Source: Lachnospiraceae bacterium (lineage in GTDB: Bacteria > Bacillota > Clostridia > Lachnospirales > Lachnospiraceae). From it: DNA of 44,641 nt. The DNA lies in assembly GCA_022776445.1 (NCBI GenBank), contig JALFHZ010000024.1:1-44641 (forward strand). The letters are read 5' to 3'. Positions 33,755 to 42,104 of the stretch are shown in pieces. The first letter of the stretch is position 1; each line of letters starts with the position of its first letter. The notes under the pieces are model-generated. The model had not been told where the DNA came from and did no database searches. It was given only the letters and a program-made list of their open reading frames with translations. The position numbers were made by a program, and so were the translations under genes.

Positions 33755-35317
33755 TTATTCCATACCAAGTGCGTTTTTCAGATTGTTCTTGTAGACATCG
33801 GCTTTGGTACCATAGACAATCTGTACGCCATCATTGACGCGGACAACGCCGTTTGCCCCGGTTTTGGACTTCCAGTCGTTATCGGACATGACGAGTGATT
33901 TGTCTTTTACTTTGACTCTCAGTCTGGTGAAGCATGCATCCACGTTCAGGATGTTGTCGCTTCCGCCCAGTCCTTCGATGATGACAGCGAGAATATCATC
34001 GCTGACTTTCTTGCCATTGATTTCTTTCAGTTCCACATCAGCGTCTTCACGGCCCGGTGTCTTGTAATCAAACTTCAGAATCATGAACTTGAAAGTGACA
34101 TAATACATAACAAAGAAGATTGCACCCAGGATGAAGATCCAGATCCAGTTGGAACCTTTGTCAGCCTGCATAATGCCATTGAAAATGGTGCTCAGGAACG
34201 GGCCGCCGAAGGAGCTTGGTCCCGGCACATTTACTTTGAAAAGGTAGGTCAGCAGGTATGCAAGTCCTGCAAAGCCTGCGTGAATGACAAACAGGAGCGG
34301 TGCAACGAACAGGAAGGAATACTCAATCGGCTCGGTGATACCGGTGAAGACAGCCGGAATGACAGCTGCGATCAGAAGAGCTTTTACCTGCTGCTTTTTC
34401 TCCGGTTTTGCGGTCTGGTAGATGGCGAGAGCAGCACCAGGCATACCAAACATCGCGAAGATGACTTTTCCATTCATAACGAAACGGGAAATGTTAATGT
34501 CAAACATCGCGGTTGGAGAAGCAAGCATTGCATTGTAAATATTCAGTGCGCCTTCTACCTGGTTGCCGTCGATGACCATGGAACCGCCCAGGTTGGTAAA
34601 GAAGAACGGTGTGTAGATGAAGTGATGCAGACCAAACGGAAGCAGAGCACGTTCACTCAGACCGTAAATGACACTTCCCATAGCTCCGGTGTTGTAGATG
34701 ATCTGTCCCATGGCGGTGAGTCCCTGCTGGATTACCGGCCATACGAAGGACATGACAAGACCCAGAGCAGAGCACCCAAGAAGCGTTACCATCGGAACGA
34801 ATTTGGTTCCGGAGAAGATGCCAAGTACCGGCGGAAGCTGGATATTATAGTACTTGTTGTGCAGCCATGCCACAAGAAGGCCGACCAGAATGCCGCCGAA
34901 TACGCCGGTATCCAGAGAAGCGATACCCATAACCATGGACTGGCCGGTGGTCATTGCGGACGGATCCAGTTTTCCGAGGCTGGTCAGAAGAATGTTCATC
35001 ACATTGTTCATGGCCAGAAAGCCGATCACACTGCAGAGTGCCGCGATGCCTTTCTCTTTTTTCGCATAACCGACAGCTACGGATACAGCAAAGATGATGG
35101 GAAGATAAGAGTTGATCGTGTTTCCCATTGCCTTTAACAGGTTAAAGAACAGCTTGACATACGGAGTGCCGAGAAACGGTACCAGTGCCACGATGTTTTT
35201 GGTGGTAAAGGCGGATCCGATTCCGACGAGGATACCTGCGATCGGAAGAATCATGACAGGTGTCATCAGAACCTTACCGAGTTTCTGAAATTGTGAAAAA
35301 GAAAATTTATCTTTCAT
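33755..35317 (-). CDS. PTS transporter EIICB, alpha-glucoside/maltose type
   Basis: A 520-residue membrane permease. The EIIC part (about 1-400) has ten or so hydrophobic segments and the landmarks MTPVMILPIAGILVG, GLHHFIYTPFF and TEPIEYSFLF. The C-terminal EIIB domain (about 435-520) carries the phosphorylated cysteine C462 in NVDACFTRLRV. No EIIA is attached, so a separate EIIA is used. The pairing with the GH4 enzyme 20 bases upstream in the same transcript makes it a MalX/AglA-type importer of maltose-like alpha-glucosides. The sugar itself is inferred. Confidence 0.9.
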   Translation of the reverse strand: MKDKFSFSQFQKLGKVLMTPVMILPIAGILVGIGSAFTTKNIVALVPFLGTPYVKLFFNLLKAMGNTINSYLPIIFAVSVAVGYAKKEKGIAALCSVIGFLAMNNVMNILLTSLGKLDPSAMTTGQSMVMGIASLDTGVFGGILVGLLVAWLHNKYYNIQLPPVLGIFSGTKFVPMVTLLGCSALGLVMSFVWPVIQQGLTAMGQIIYNTGAMGSVIYGLSERALLPFGLHHFIYTPFFFTNLGGSMVIDGNQVEGALNIYNAMLASPTAMFDINISRFVMNGKVIFAMFGMPGAALAIYQTAKPEKKQQVKALLIAAVIPAVFTGITEPIEYSFLFVAPLLFVIHAGFAGLAYLLTYLFKVNVPGPSSFGGPFLSTIFNGIMQADKGSNWIWIFILGAIFFVMYYVTFKFMILKFDYKTPGREDADVELKEINGKKVSDDILAVIIEGLGGSDNILNVDACFTRLRVKVKDKSLVMSDNDWKSKTGANGVVRVNDGVQIVYGTKADVYKNNLKNALGME

Positions 35318-35337
35318 GTAGTATTCCCCCCGATCAA

Positions 35338-36663
35338 TTATTTCAGTTCAGGCCAGTAGCCTTTGTTTGCCTCGATCATTTTGTCCAGAATCTTTCTTGC
35401 AACCTTTGCAGACGGAACCGTCTTGTTCATGGTGAAGGCTTCCAGTGCTTTCTGATAAGAATTTTCAAAGTAAGCGTCCACGATCAGTTTCTCAGCTGCC
35501 AGCTGCTGCTGAATCATGCCAAGCTGGAACTGCGGAATATCACCAATGACAATTGGCTCCGGTCCCCATTTGCGCAGATAACAGGGAACCTCCACCATGG
35601 CATCCTTTGGAAGAGCCGGGATGGATCCGTTGTTTTCCACTATTACGAGATAGCGATCTGCATTATTGTAGGCGATGGAGCATGCCACATCTACAATGAA
35701 ATCACCGAATGCGTTGAACAGTCCGAGATTTACCTGATGCTTGCCGCCGGATTCTTTTAAGAGACGAACCTGCTCGTACATTTCACGTTCTCTTCCATCC
35801 ATAACCATGTTGGCACGGGTGTAGTTGACATCACTGGTCTCCACACACTCCTTTGGATAGAGGTAATACTGCAGATAGGTGTTTGGCAGATATTCCGGAA
35901 AATCTGTCAGGATTTCCTTAAAGTTTTCCCAGGTGTGGCGCCAGGACGGATCGGAGTGATGCTTGTCATGGGAAGCAGCCAGTCCGAACTGCATGATTTT
36001 TTCTTTCAGTTCCGGCATACGGTCCACACCGCTCTTATCATACAGTCTGGTCCACCAGCCGAAGTGATTGAGTCCGAAGTATACCGGATCCAGGTCGTTG
36101 TATTTCTTCAGATTCAGCATCTTTGCGAAGGACAGCATGATTGCTACCGGCATATCACATATGTTCAGGATCTTATAGTTGTTGTATTTTCGGCGGGTTG
36201 CCTCTGCAACGATGGCTGCCGGATTGGAATAGTTGATGATCCATGCTTCCGGTGCATAGGTGCGGATATCGTCAATCACCTGGAACACGCCCGGAATCGA
36301 ACGAAGGCCGTATGCCATACCGCCCGGGCCGCAGGTTTCCTGTCCAACAACTCCGAATTCCAGAGAAATCTTTTCGTCTTTTTCACGCATTTTCAGTCCG
36401 CCCTGGCGGATCTGAGCGAAAGCGAAATCGATATCGGTAAAAGCTTCCTTTGGTTCGGTGGTTGTAAAATATTTGCATTCCGGATCAAGTTTGGCGATCA
36501 GAGATGCACACAAGGTATCAACCAGTTCCAGACGCTCCGGATCGATATCATAAAGTACCAGCTTCTGGAGCGGAAAACGTTCCAGATTTTCAATCAAACT
36601 CTGAATAATGCCGGGAGTATGGCTGGAGCCGCCGCCGACAATAACTACTTTAAAACCTTCCAT
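35338..36663 (-). CDS. 6-phospho-alpha-glucosidase, glycoside hydrolase family 4
   Basis: A 441-residue NAD- and Mn-dependent enzyme of the GlvA/MalA/AglB type. The dinucleotide motif VIVGGGSSHTPGI is at the N-terminus; the Mn-binding Cys169 and catalytic Asp170 lie in NICDMP, the motif that marks 6-phospho-alpha-glucosidases; His200 is in GLNHFGW. It hydrolyses phosphorylated disaccharides delivered by the PTS protein. First gene of the minus-strand operon, divergent from rpiR. A cre-like stretch lies upstream. Confidence 0.92.
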   Translation of the reverse strand: MEGFKVVIVGGGSSHTPGIIQSLIENLERFPLQKLVLYDIDPERLELVDTLCASLIAKLDPECKYFTTTEPKEAFTDIDFAFAQIRQGGLKMREKDEKISLEFGVVGQETCGPGGMAYGLRSIPGVFQVIDDIRTYAPEAWIINYSNPAAIVAEATRRKYNNYKILNICDMPVAIMLSFAKMLNLKKYNDLDPVYFGLNHFGWWTRLYDKSGVDRMPELKEKIMQFGLAASHDKHHSDPSWRHTWENFKEILTDFPEYLPNTYLQYYLYPKECVETSDVNYTRANMVMDGREREMYEQVRLLKESGGKHQVNLGLFNAFGDFIVDVACSIAYNNADRYLVIVENNGSIPALPKDAMVEVPCYLRKWGPEPIVIGDIPQFQLGMIQQQLAAEKLIVDAYFENSYQKALEAFTMNKTVPSAKVARKILDKMIEANKGYWPELK

Positions 36664-36690
36664 AGTGTTTACCCCTTTTCATGATTTTCT

Positions 36691-36704
36691 TGCGCGCGCT
36701 TTCG
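36691..36704 (-). promoter_or_regulatory. Possible catabolite-responsive element
   Basis: The minus strand reads CGAAAGCGCGCGCA just before the GH4 gene. It matches TGNAANCGNNNNCA except for the first base. CcpA control of a PTS/GH4 operon is common, but this single imperfect site is weak evidence. Confidence 0.3.
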
Positions 36705-36788
36705 TTAACGACTATAATATAATTGTTTCTGCATGATCTGGGAAGTGGTTTGGGGCTTTTTGGAAGGATGTGCAGTTTTCGAATATTT

Positions 36789-36812
36789 TTCATTTTATGA
36801 AATAAATTTCAT
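36789..36812 (+). promoter_or_regulatory. Palindromic operator candidate upstream of the RpiR gene
   Basis: ATGAAAT (36797-36803), AA, ATTTCAT (36806-36812) is a perfect palindrome, and a further TTCAT (36789-36793) makes an overlapping pair with ATGAA. It lies directly before the ribosome site, where an RpiR protein could autoregulate. Confidence 0.5.
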
Positions 36813-36823
36813 GGGGGACAGAC

Positions 36824-37576
36824 ATGGATTTTTTTAACCGTATCGCAGAACATACGCATCTGCTGAATAAAAGTGACAATGAAATTCTTTCCTATTGCAT
36901 CCGCAACAATCAGGCGATTGCAGGGATGAAGATTCAGGAGCTGGCAGAGGCGCTTTATATTTCGCCGGCATCTGTCATCCGGTTTTGCAAGAAGCTGGGA
37001 TTCAGCGGATTTTCAGAATTCAAGGCGGCGTTGAAGATGGAAGTCATGCAGCATCCGGAGAAACGGGAATCAGAAGTTCGTTCGATTGATTTCCTGAAAG
37101 ATATCAATAAGACCATTCAGCTGATTCACGAGGATTCCATCGAGCAGATTCTGGAATTGATTCATACAAAGAAACGGATTGAGATCTATGCGGTGGGGAG
37201 CAGCAGAATGGCGGCGAATGAATTTGCGAAAAGACTTCAGATCCTTGGAAAAGCGGCTTTCTGCTATGATGACAGTTCCCTGATGAATATCAGTGCGGGG
37301 CAGCTGTCGGGTGAGGATCTGGTGATTGCGCTGTCTGCCTCCGGGGAAACCAGCCTTGTGATTACCGCAGCAAACATGGCGAAAAGTCGGGGAGCTGCGA
37401 TTGTTTCGATTACCAATCTGGGCAGCAGCACCTTAAGCGATATGGCAGATGTCAATGTGTATGTGCACTCCACCTGTTTTGCCAAGGCTGGCATTACCGT
37501 GCGCTCACGGGTGCAGCTGCTGATTGTGTGCGAGTATATCTTTTTCCGATATCTGGAGGGATATACCTGTGATTGA
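36824..37576 (+). CDS. MurR/RpiR family regulator
   Basis: A 250-residue regulator: N-terminal helix-turn-helix (about 1-77; MKIQELAEALYISPASVIRFCKKLGFSGFSEFKAALK) and a C-terminal SIS sugar-phosphate-binding domain (about 110-240; IYAVGSSRMAANEFAKRL, ALSASGETSLVI). It is divergent from the PTS/GH4 operon and most likely senses a phosphorylated alpha-glucoside or glucose 6-phosphate. Start behind GGGGGAC. Confidence 0.9.
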   Translation: MDFFNRIAEHTHLLNKSDNEILSYCIRNNQAIAGMKIQELAEALYISPASVIRFCKKLGFSGFSEFKAALKMEVMQHPEKRESEVRSIDFLKDINKTIQLIHEDSIEQILELIHTKKRIEIYAVGSSRMAANEFAKRLQILGKAAFCYDDSSLMNISAGQLSGEDLVIALSASGETSLVITAANMAKSRGAAIVSITNLGSSTLSDMADVNVYVHSTCFAKAGITVRSRVQLLIVCEYIFFRYLEGYTCD

Positions 37577-37702
37577 TACCTGTATCGGCGGAACTTTCTA
37601 TTCGCTGGGAAAGCGGCTTTCATCCGGGAAAATTTGACGATCCGGGAAAAGAAAGGTATACTGAAGACGATTGGAAACTTGTCATGGAAAGAGGGATGGA
37701 TG

Positions 37703-38680
37703 ATGAAATGGGGAATTCTGGCAACCGGTACGATTGCGGCCAAATTTGCAGATACAGTGAATCAGATGGAAAAAGAACAGGTGCTGGCGGCCTGTGCATC
37801 GCGGACGATGGAGAAGGCAGAGGCATTTCGGGAAAGGTTTGGCATTGCCCGGGCTTATGATTCTTATGAGGCGATGGTGCGGGATCCGGAGGTGGAAGCT
37901 GTTTATATTGCAACACCGAACAACCTTCACTATGAGAACTGCGTGATGTGCCTGGAAGCAGGTAAGCATGTGCTTTGTGAGAAGCCGTTTACCACTGCAC
38001 GGGAGGAAGGCGAAAAGCTGTTTGCACTTGCAGAGGAAAAGGGGCTGTTTATCATGGAGGCGTTCTGGATTCGGTTCCTTCCGGCACTTCAGAAGATGCA
38101 GGAGCTGATCCATTCCGGCATGATTGGTGATGTGGTCTGGGCGAGAAGTGATTATGGTTTTGTGGCAAAAGGAGCGCGGAAGGACCGCAAGTTTGACTCT
38201 GCTCTGGCAGGCGGAGCACTTCTGGATATCGGTATTTACAATCTTGGTTTTATGCGAATGGTGATGGGAGATGCACAGCCGGAGTCCTTCGACTCACAGT
38301 ATCATATCAACGAGTACGGAACGGATGATTTCAGCACGATTCTGCTGCGTTATCCGGGAGGCAGGAGCGCCTGCGTGACGACTTCCATCGGCATGGATAT
38401 GCCACGGCGTGCAGTTGTCTACGGGACAAAAGGCTCGATTTGTCTGGATGATTTTCAGCATGCAGAGAAGCTGCATGTGAAGCTGGCGGACGGTACTGAG
38501 GATACGATTGAACTGCCGGAGGAGATCAATGGATTTGAGTATCAGATCCGGGAAGCGGAGCGTTGTGTGAAGGCAGGAATGACGACAAGTGACGTGTTGA
38601 AGAAATCAGATACGCTGGAGATTCTGGAGTTGATGGATCAGATTCGAAAGTCGTGGGGGATGCGGTTTGCGTGTGAATAG
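37703..38680 (+). CDS. Gfo/Idh/MocA family oxidoreductase
   Basis: A 325-residue NAD(P)-dependent sugar dehydrogenase. The Rossmann start MKWGILATGTIAAKFADTV, ATPNNLHYENC and the catalytic-lysine motif CEKPF (about 95-99) are clear; DIGIYNLGFMRMV in the C-terminal half is typical of the dimeric dihydrodiol dehydrogenase-like branch. ATG 37703 lies 7 bases after GAGGG; ATG 37700 also possible. About 125 bases after rpiR, which holds no other gene. Substrate unknown, probably a sugar or inositol-like compound. Confidence 0.88.
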   Translation: MKWGILATGTIAAKFADTVNQMEKEQVLAACASRTMEKAEAFRERFGIARAYDSYEAMVRDPEVEAVYIATPNNLHYENCVMCLEAGKHVLCEKPFTTAREEGEKLFALAEEKGLFIMEAFWIRFLPALQKMQELIHSGMIGDVVWARSDYGFVAKGARKDRKFDSALAGGALLDIGIYNLGFMRMVMGDAQPESFDSQYHINEYGTDDFSTILLRYPGGRSACVTTSIGMDMPRRAVVYGTKGSICLDDFQHAEKLHVKLADGTEDTIELPEEINGFEYQIREAERCVKAGMTTSDVLKKSDTLEILELMDQIRKSWGMRFACE

Positions 38681-38725
38681 AATCGGACATGAGAGACGGA
38701 AATGAGATAAAAGGAGACGGCATTC

Positions 38726-39430
38726 ATGTATCAGTTGGATAAAACGGATAAAAAACTTCTGGGATCCAGAATTGAGGATGCACTGCTGGAATATATCCTT
38801 CAGGCTCCGGTAGAGGTCGGCCAGAAGATCCCAAATGAATTTGAATTGGCGGAGCAGTTTGGTGTGGGCAGGAGCACGATCCGGGAAGCAGTGAAGGGAC
38901 TGGCGTCCAGAGGTATTCTGGAGGTTCGTCGGGGTGCCGGAACGTATGTGATCAGTACCAGGAGTGTGGAAGATGATCCGTTGGGATTGTCACGGTTTCA
39001 GGATAAGTATCAGCTGGCATTGGAATTGTTTGATGTCCGTCTGATGCTGGAGCCGGAGATTGCGGCACTTGCCTGTGAGGGTGCGTCAGAAGAGGAGTTA
39101 AATCGCCTGAAGGAGCTTTGTGAGGAGATTGAAGAACTCTGTCGGCAGGGAAAGGATTATATTGAAAAGGATATTGAGTTTCATACCTGCATCGCCAGAT
39201 GCAGCAGAAACCGGGTGGTGGAGATTCTGATCCCTGTTATCAATTCTGCGGTCATCACATTTGCAAATCTCACGCATCGTACGTTGATTTCGGAGACGCT
39301 GGATACGCATCGGGCGGTGATGGATGCAATTTTCAGAAAGGATGCAGTGGGTGCGAGATGCGCCATGATCATGCATCTGACCTATAACCGTCAGGCGATT
39401 ATGCGGATGCTGGATGAAAACAGATCATAG
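38726..39430 (+). CDS. GntR family regulator, FadR subfamily
   Basis: A 234-residue repressor with a winged helix (about 12-75; PNEFELAEQFGVGRSTIREAVKGLASRGILEVRRGAGTYV) and an FCD ligand domain (about 90-225) with D-x-x-x-H in EKDIEFHTCIA and later histidines THRAVMDAI and HLTYNR. It follows the Gfo/Idh gene by 45 bases and probably controls it. It is a different branch from the regulator at 11.1 kb. Confidence 0.87.
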   Translation: MYQLDKTDKKLLGSRIEDALLEYILQAPVEVGQKIPNEFELAEQFGVGRSTIREAVKGLASRGILEVRRGAGTYVISTRSVEDDPLGLSRFQDKYQLALELFDVRLMLEPEIAALACEGASEEELNRLKELCEEIEELCRQGKDYIEKDIEFHTCIARCSRNRVVEILIPVINSAVITFANLTHRTLISETLDTHRAVMDAIFRKDAVGARCAMIMHLTYNRQAIMRMLDENRS

Positions 39431-39461
39431 AATAACTTATTGCAGGAAGGAGACGGATACG

Positions 39462-40511
39462 ATGATGGAAGAACAGTCGACCCACAAACGCCGTGTGCGT
39501 TATAAGGGAACGCATCCACGCAGTTACAAAGAAAAATATAAGGAGCTGAACCCGGAAAAATACGGAGAAACCATAGAAAAGGTGATTCGGAAAGGCGGTA
39601 CACCGGCTGGTATGCATATTTCGATCTGCGTCAATGAAATCCTGGATTTCCTTCAGATTAAACCGGGACAGAAAGGGCTGGATGCAACGCTTGGATATGG
39701 AGGACATACACAGGCAATGCTGAAATGTCTGAATGGTCAGGGGCACATGTATGCGCTGGATGTGGATCCGATTGAATCGGTCAAGACGAAAAAACGGCTG
39801 GCAGATCTGGGATATGGGGAAGATATTTTAACAATCCGGCAGATGAATTTTGCGGATGTGGATCGGCTGGCTGAAGAGGTTGGACCGTTTGATTTTATTC
39901 TGGCGGATCTTGGTGTTTCATCTATGCAGATTGATAATCCGGATCGTGGCTTTTCCTACAAGTTTGAGGGCCCGTTGGATCTGCGTCTCAATCCGGAAAA
40001 GGGGATAACGGCAGCGGAACGACTGCGGCAGGCGGATCAGGAGGAACTTTGCGGAATGCTGCTTGAAAATGCAGATGAGCCGTATGCGGAGGAAATTTCC
40101 CGTGCAGTTGTGACTGCAATTAAGCGCGGAGTATCCGTGGATACCACAACGAAACTGCGGGAGATCATTGAGAAAGCACTGGAATTTATTCCGGAAAAAG
40201 AACGGAAAGAAGCTGTGAAAAAGTCCTGTGCGAGAACCTTTCAGGCGCTGCGGATTGATGTGAACAATGAATTTGAAGTGTTGTATGCGTTTTTGGATAA
40301 ACTTCCGCATGTCCTGGCGCCCGGGGGGCGAGCGGCGATTCTGACGTTCCATTCCGGGGAAGACCGTCTGGTCAAAAAGTCCTTCAGACAGTATCAGAAA
40401 GAGGGACTGTACAGTGAAATTGCCAATGATGTGATTCGACCGTCAGCAGAGGAGTGCATCCGCAACAGCCGTGCCAAATCTACGAAGATGCGGTGGGCCA
40501 TCAGAAGCTGA
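39462..40511 (+). CDS. rsmH: RsmH-type 16S rRNA methyltransferase with N-terminal extension
   Basis: A 349-residue SAM-dependent methyltransferase of the MraW/RsmH family, which methylates N4 of C1402 in 16S rRNA. Core motifs: GLDATLGYGGHTQAML (SAM binding), YALDVDP, ILADLGVSSMQIDNPDRGFSY and ARTFQALRIDVNNE, and AILTFHSGEDRLVKK. The family normally starts at the HISICVNE-like segment; here about 50 residues rich in Lys/Arg (RRVRYKGTHPRSYKEKYKE) come first. It sits between a GntR regulator and a DUF362 gene rather than in the usual mra cell-division cluster, so it is probably a second copy whose target may differ. ATG 39462 follows AGGAAGGAG. Confidence 0.85.
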   Translation: MMEEQSTHKRRVRYKGTHPRSYKEKYKELNPEKYGETIEKVIRKGGTPAGMHISICVNEILDFLQIKPGQKGLDATLGYGGHTQAMLKCLNGQGHMYALDVDPIESVKTKKRLADLGYGEDILTIRQMNFADVDRLAEEVGPFDFILADLGVSSMQIDNPDRGFSYKFEGPLDLRLNPEKGITAAERLRQADQEELCGMLLENADEPYAEEISRAVVTAIKRGVSVDTTTKLREIIEKALEFIPEKERKEAVKKSCARTFQALRIDVNNEFEVLYAFLDKLPHVLAPGGRAAILTFHSGEDRLVKKSFRQYQKEGLYSEIANDVIRPSAEECIRNSRAKSTKMRWAIRS

Positions 40512-40545
40512 ATAAAATTTGCTGTCAGATCGAAGAATGAGGATG

Positions 40546-40582
40546 ATGCCGTGCGATGTGCCCCCGACGCATCGCACGGCAT
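40546..40582. terminator. Hairpin between rsmH and the DUF362 gene
   Basis: Perfect 13-bp stem ATGCCGTGCGATG (40546-40558) and CATCGCACGGCAT (40570-40582) between converging genes. No T run on either side, so possibly a weak terminator. Confidence 0.55.
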
Positions 40583-40605
40583 ATGTCTGATTCCGGAACC
40601 GCTGT

Positions 40606-41739
40606 TTATCGGCAGTCCACCAGTTCATAAGTTCTGCTGCCCAGTCCGATTTTTTCTGCGTGTTCCAGACAGGATTTCCATTCGGATTCCGGAGTAGAAT
40701 TCTTAAAGTGATCATGGTGGTCATGGAACTGTGGGTCAGCCAGATGGTCGGTCAGCTGGCTGCCTGCCATAGGAGTGGCGGCCAGACAGGCATCTGCACA
40801 GGCCTGGTCCAGCGCAAGTGGATCAAAGGATGCAAACATGCCGATATTGGGCAGGATAGGTGCATCATTTTCGCAGTGGCAGTCGCAGTTAGGGGACACG
40901 TCAACGATCAGAGAAATATGAAAATGAGGTCTTCCGTCTACAACGGCTTTTGCATATTCTGCCATCCGGCAGTTTAACAGTTCGATGGCATCATCACCGA
41001 TAAACTGAACTGCATCAAAATTGCATGCACCCAGACAGCGCCCGCAGCCGACACAGTTTTCCAGATTAACGGACATTTTTCTGGTTTCTTCGTTGAAGAA
41101 AAGGCCGTCATTGGCGCAGGATTTCTGACATTTGCGGCATCCGCGGCACAACGGTTCATCAATATACGGTTTTCCGCTGCAGTGCTGCTCCTTTTTTCCT
41201 GCACGGGAACCGCAGCCCATACCGATATTTTTGATGGCTCCGCCGAAACCGGTCATCTCATGCCCCTTGAAGTGGGTAAGGCTGATAAAAACATCAGCAT
41301 CCATGATTGCCCGGCCGATTTTGGCTTCCTTGACGTATTCCCCTCCGACAACCGGAACGGCAATGTCATCGGTGCCTTTCAGACCGTCACCAATCAGAAT
41401 CGGGCAGCCGGTACTCAATGGAGAGAAGCCGTTTTCCCACGCACATTCCAGATGCTCCAGTGCATTTTTCCGGCTTCCCGGATACATGGTATTGCAGTCG
41501 GTCAGAAATGGTTTTCCGCCAAGTTCTTTTACAACATCTGCAACTGCTTTTGCATAATTCGGCCGAAGGTAGCTGATGTTTCCCAGTTCTCCAAAATGCA
41601 TTTTGATGGCAACAAATTTGCCATCCATATCAATCTGGCTGATACCGGCTTTTCGAATCAGCTTTTTTAATTTTGCAGGAAGGCCGTCACCATTGGCAAT
41701 GGTGCGGAAGTCGGTAAAATATACTTTAGATTTTTCCAT
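40606..41739 (-). CDS. DUF362 protein with two 4Fe-4S clusters
   Basis: A 377-residue protein. The N-terminal part (about 1-190) is the DUF362 domain (VAIKMHFGELGNISYLRP, THFKGHEMTGFGGAIKNIGMG). Two ferredoxin-type cysteine sets follow near 200-245: CRGCRKCQKSC and CVGCGRCLGAC. A cysteine pair CDCHC (about 289) and a histidine-rich tail (FHDHHDHF, about 345) may bind metal too. Widespread in anaerobes; proposed to be an electron carrier or maturation factor, unproven. Transcribed alone from a minus promoter. Confidence 0.87.
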   Translation of the reverse strand: MEKSKVYFTDFRTIANGDGLPAKLKKLIRKAGISQIDMDGKFVAIKMHFGELGNISYLRPNYAKAVADVVKELGGKPFLTDCNTMYPGSRKNALEHLECAWENGFSPLSTGCPILIGDGLKGTDDIAVPVVGGEYVKEAKIGRAIMDADVFISLTHFKGHEMTGFGGAIKNIGMGCGSRAGKKEQHCSGKPYIDEPLCRGCRKCQKSCANDGLFFNEETRKMSVNLENCVGCGRCLGACNFDAVQFIGDDAIELLNCRMAEYAKAVVDGRPHFHISLIVDVSPNCDCHCENDAPILPNIGMFASFDPLALDQACADACLAATPMAGSQLTDHLADPQFHDHHDHFKNSTPESEWKSCLEHAEKIGLGSRTYELVDCR

Positions 41740-41790
41740 AACAGATACGCTCCTTTTTACTAGATCGGATTGTGAAGGTTTTTCAATAAC

Positions 41791-41819
41791 ATACTACATG
41801 AAAAAAATGGAAGTTGCAA
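41791..41819 (-). promoter_or_regulatory. Promoter of the DUF362 gene
   Basis: Minus strand TTGCAA (41814-41819) and TAGTAT (complement of 41791-41796), 17-base spacer. Confidence 0.5.
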
Positions 41820-41871
41820 GTTTTTTGCATCTGTGTTTGTGTAAAAGACCGGACGTGTTTTTGGAACTGTA

Positions 41872-41900
41872 TTGAAAAAAGAAAGAGAGTATGCTATAGT
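41872..41900 (+). promoter_or_regulatory. Promoter of the cobalamin riboswitch transcript
   Basis: TTGAAA (41872-41877), TATAGT (41895-41900), spacer 17, with an extended -10 TG at 41892-41893. Confidence 0.8.
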
Positions 41901-41904
41901 GCAC

Positions 41905-42072
41905 TCACAGGCTGGACAGCAGCCACTTGCAGGTGTCGGATGCGGGGGGTATCCCGCGATCCGGTGAAAAGGGAAGCAGGTGCAAGCCCTGCACGAACTC
42001 GTCACTGTGTTTAGGGAGCGGAGAGTCACAATGCTCCTTTTACCAAATGCCTTTTCGCAAAGGCATTTTTTG
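41905..42072 (+). ncRNA. Cobalamin riboswitch with transcription terminator
   Basis: The conserved core GGTGAAAAGGGAAGCAGGTG (from 41963) with GCAAGCCCTGCACG after it, then GTCACTGTG (42001-42009), is the B12-box signature. A small GGAGC/GCTCC hairpin (42015-42019 and 42033-42037) precedes the terminator AATGCCTTT/AAAGGCATT (42046-42067) with a T run. Cobalamin binding should stop transcription before the uptake genes. Confidence 0.88.
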
Positions 42073-42104
42073 TTTTGCGCAAGGGTAAAAAGGAGGGAAA
42101 TTTA

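Noticed and set aside
33755-33898. Short + strand frame opposite the PTS gene end
   Set aside because: It is antisense to the EIIB domain and lacks a ribosome site or any recognisable domain.
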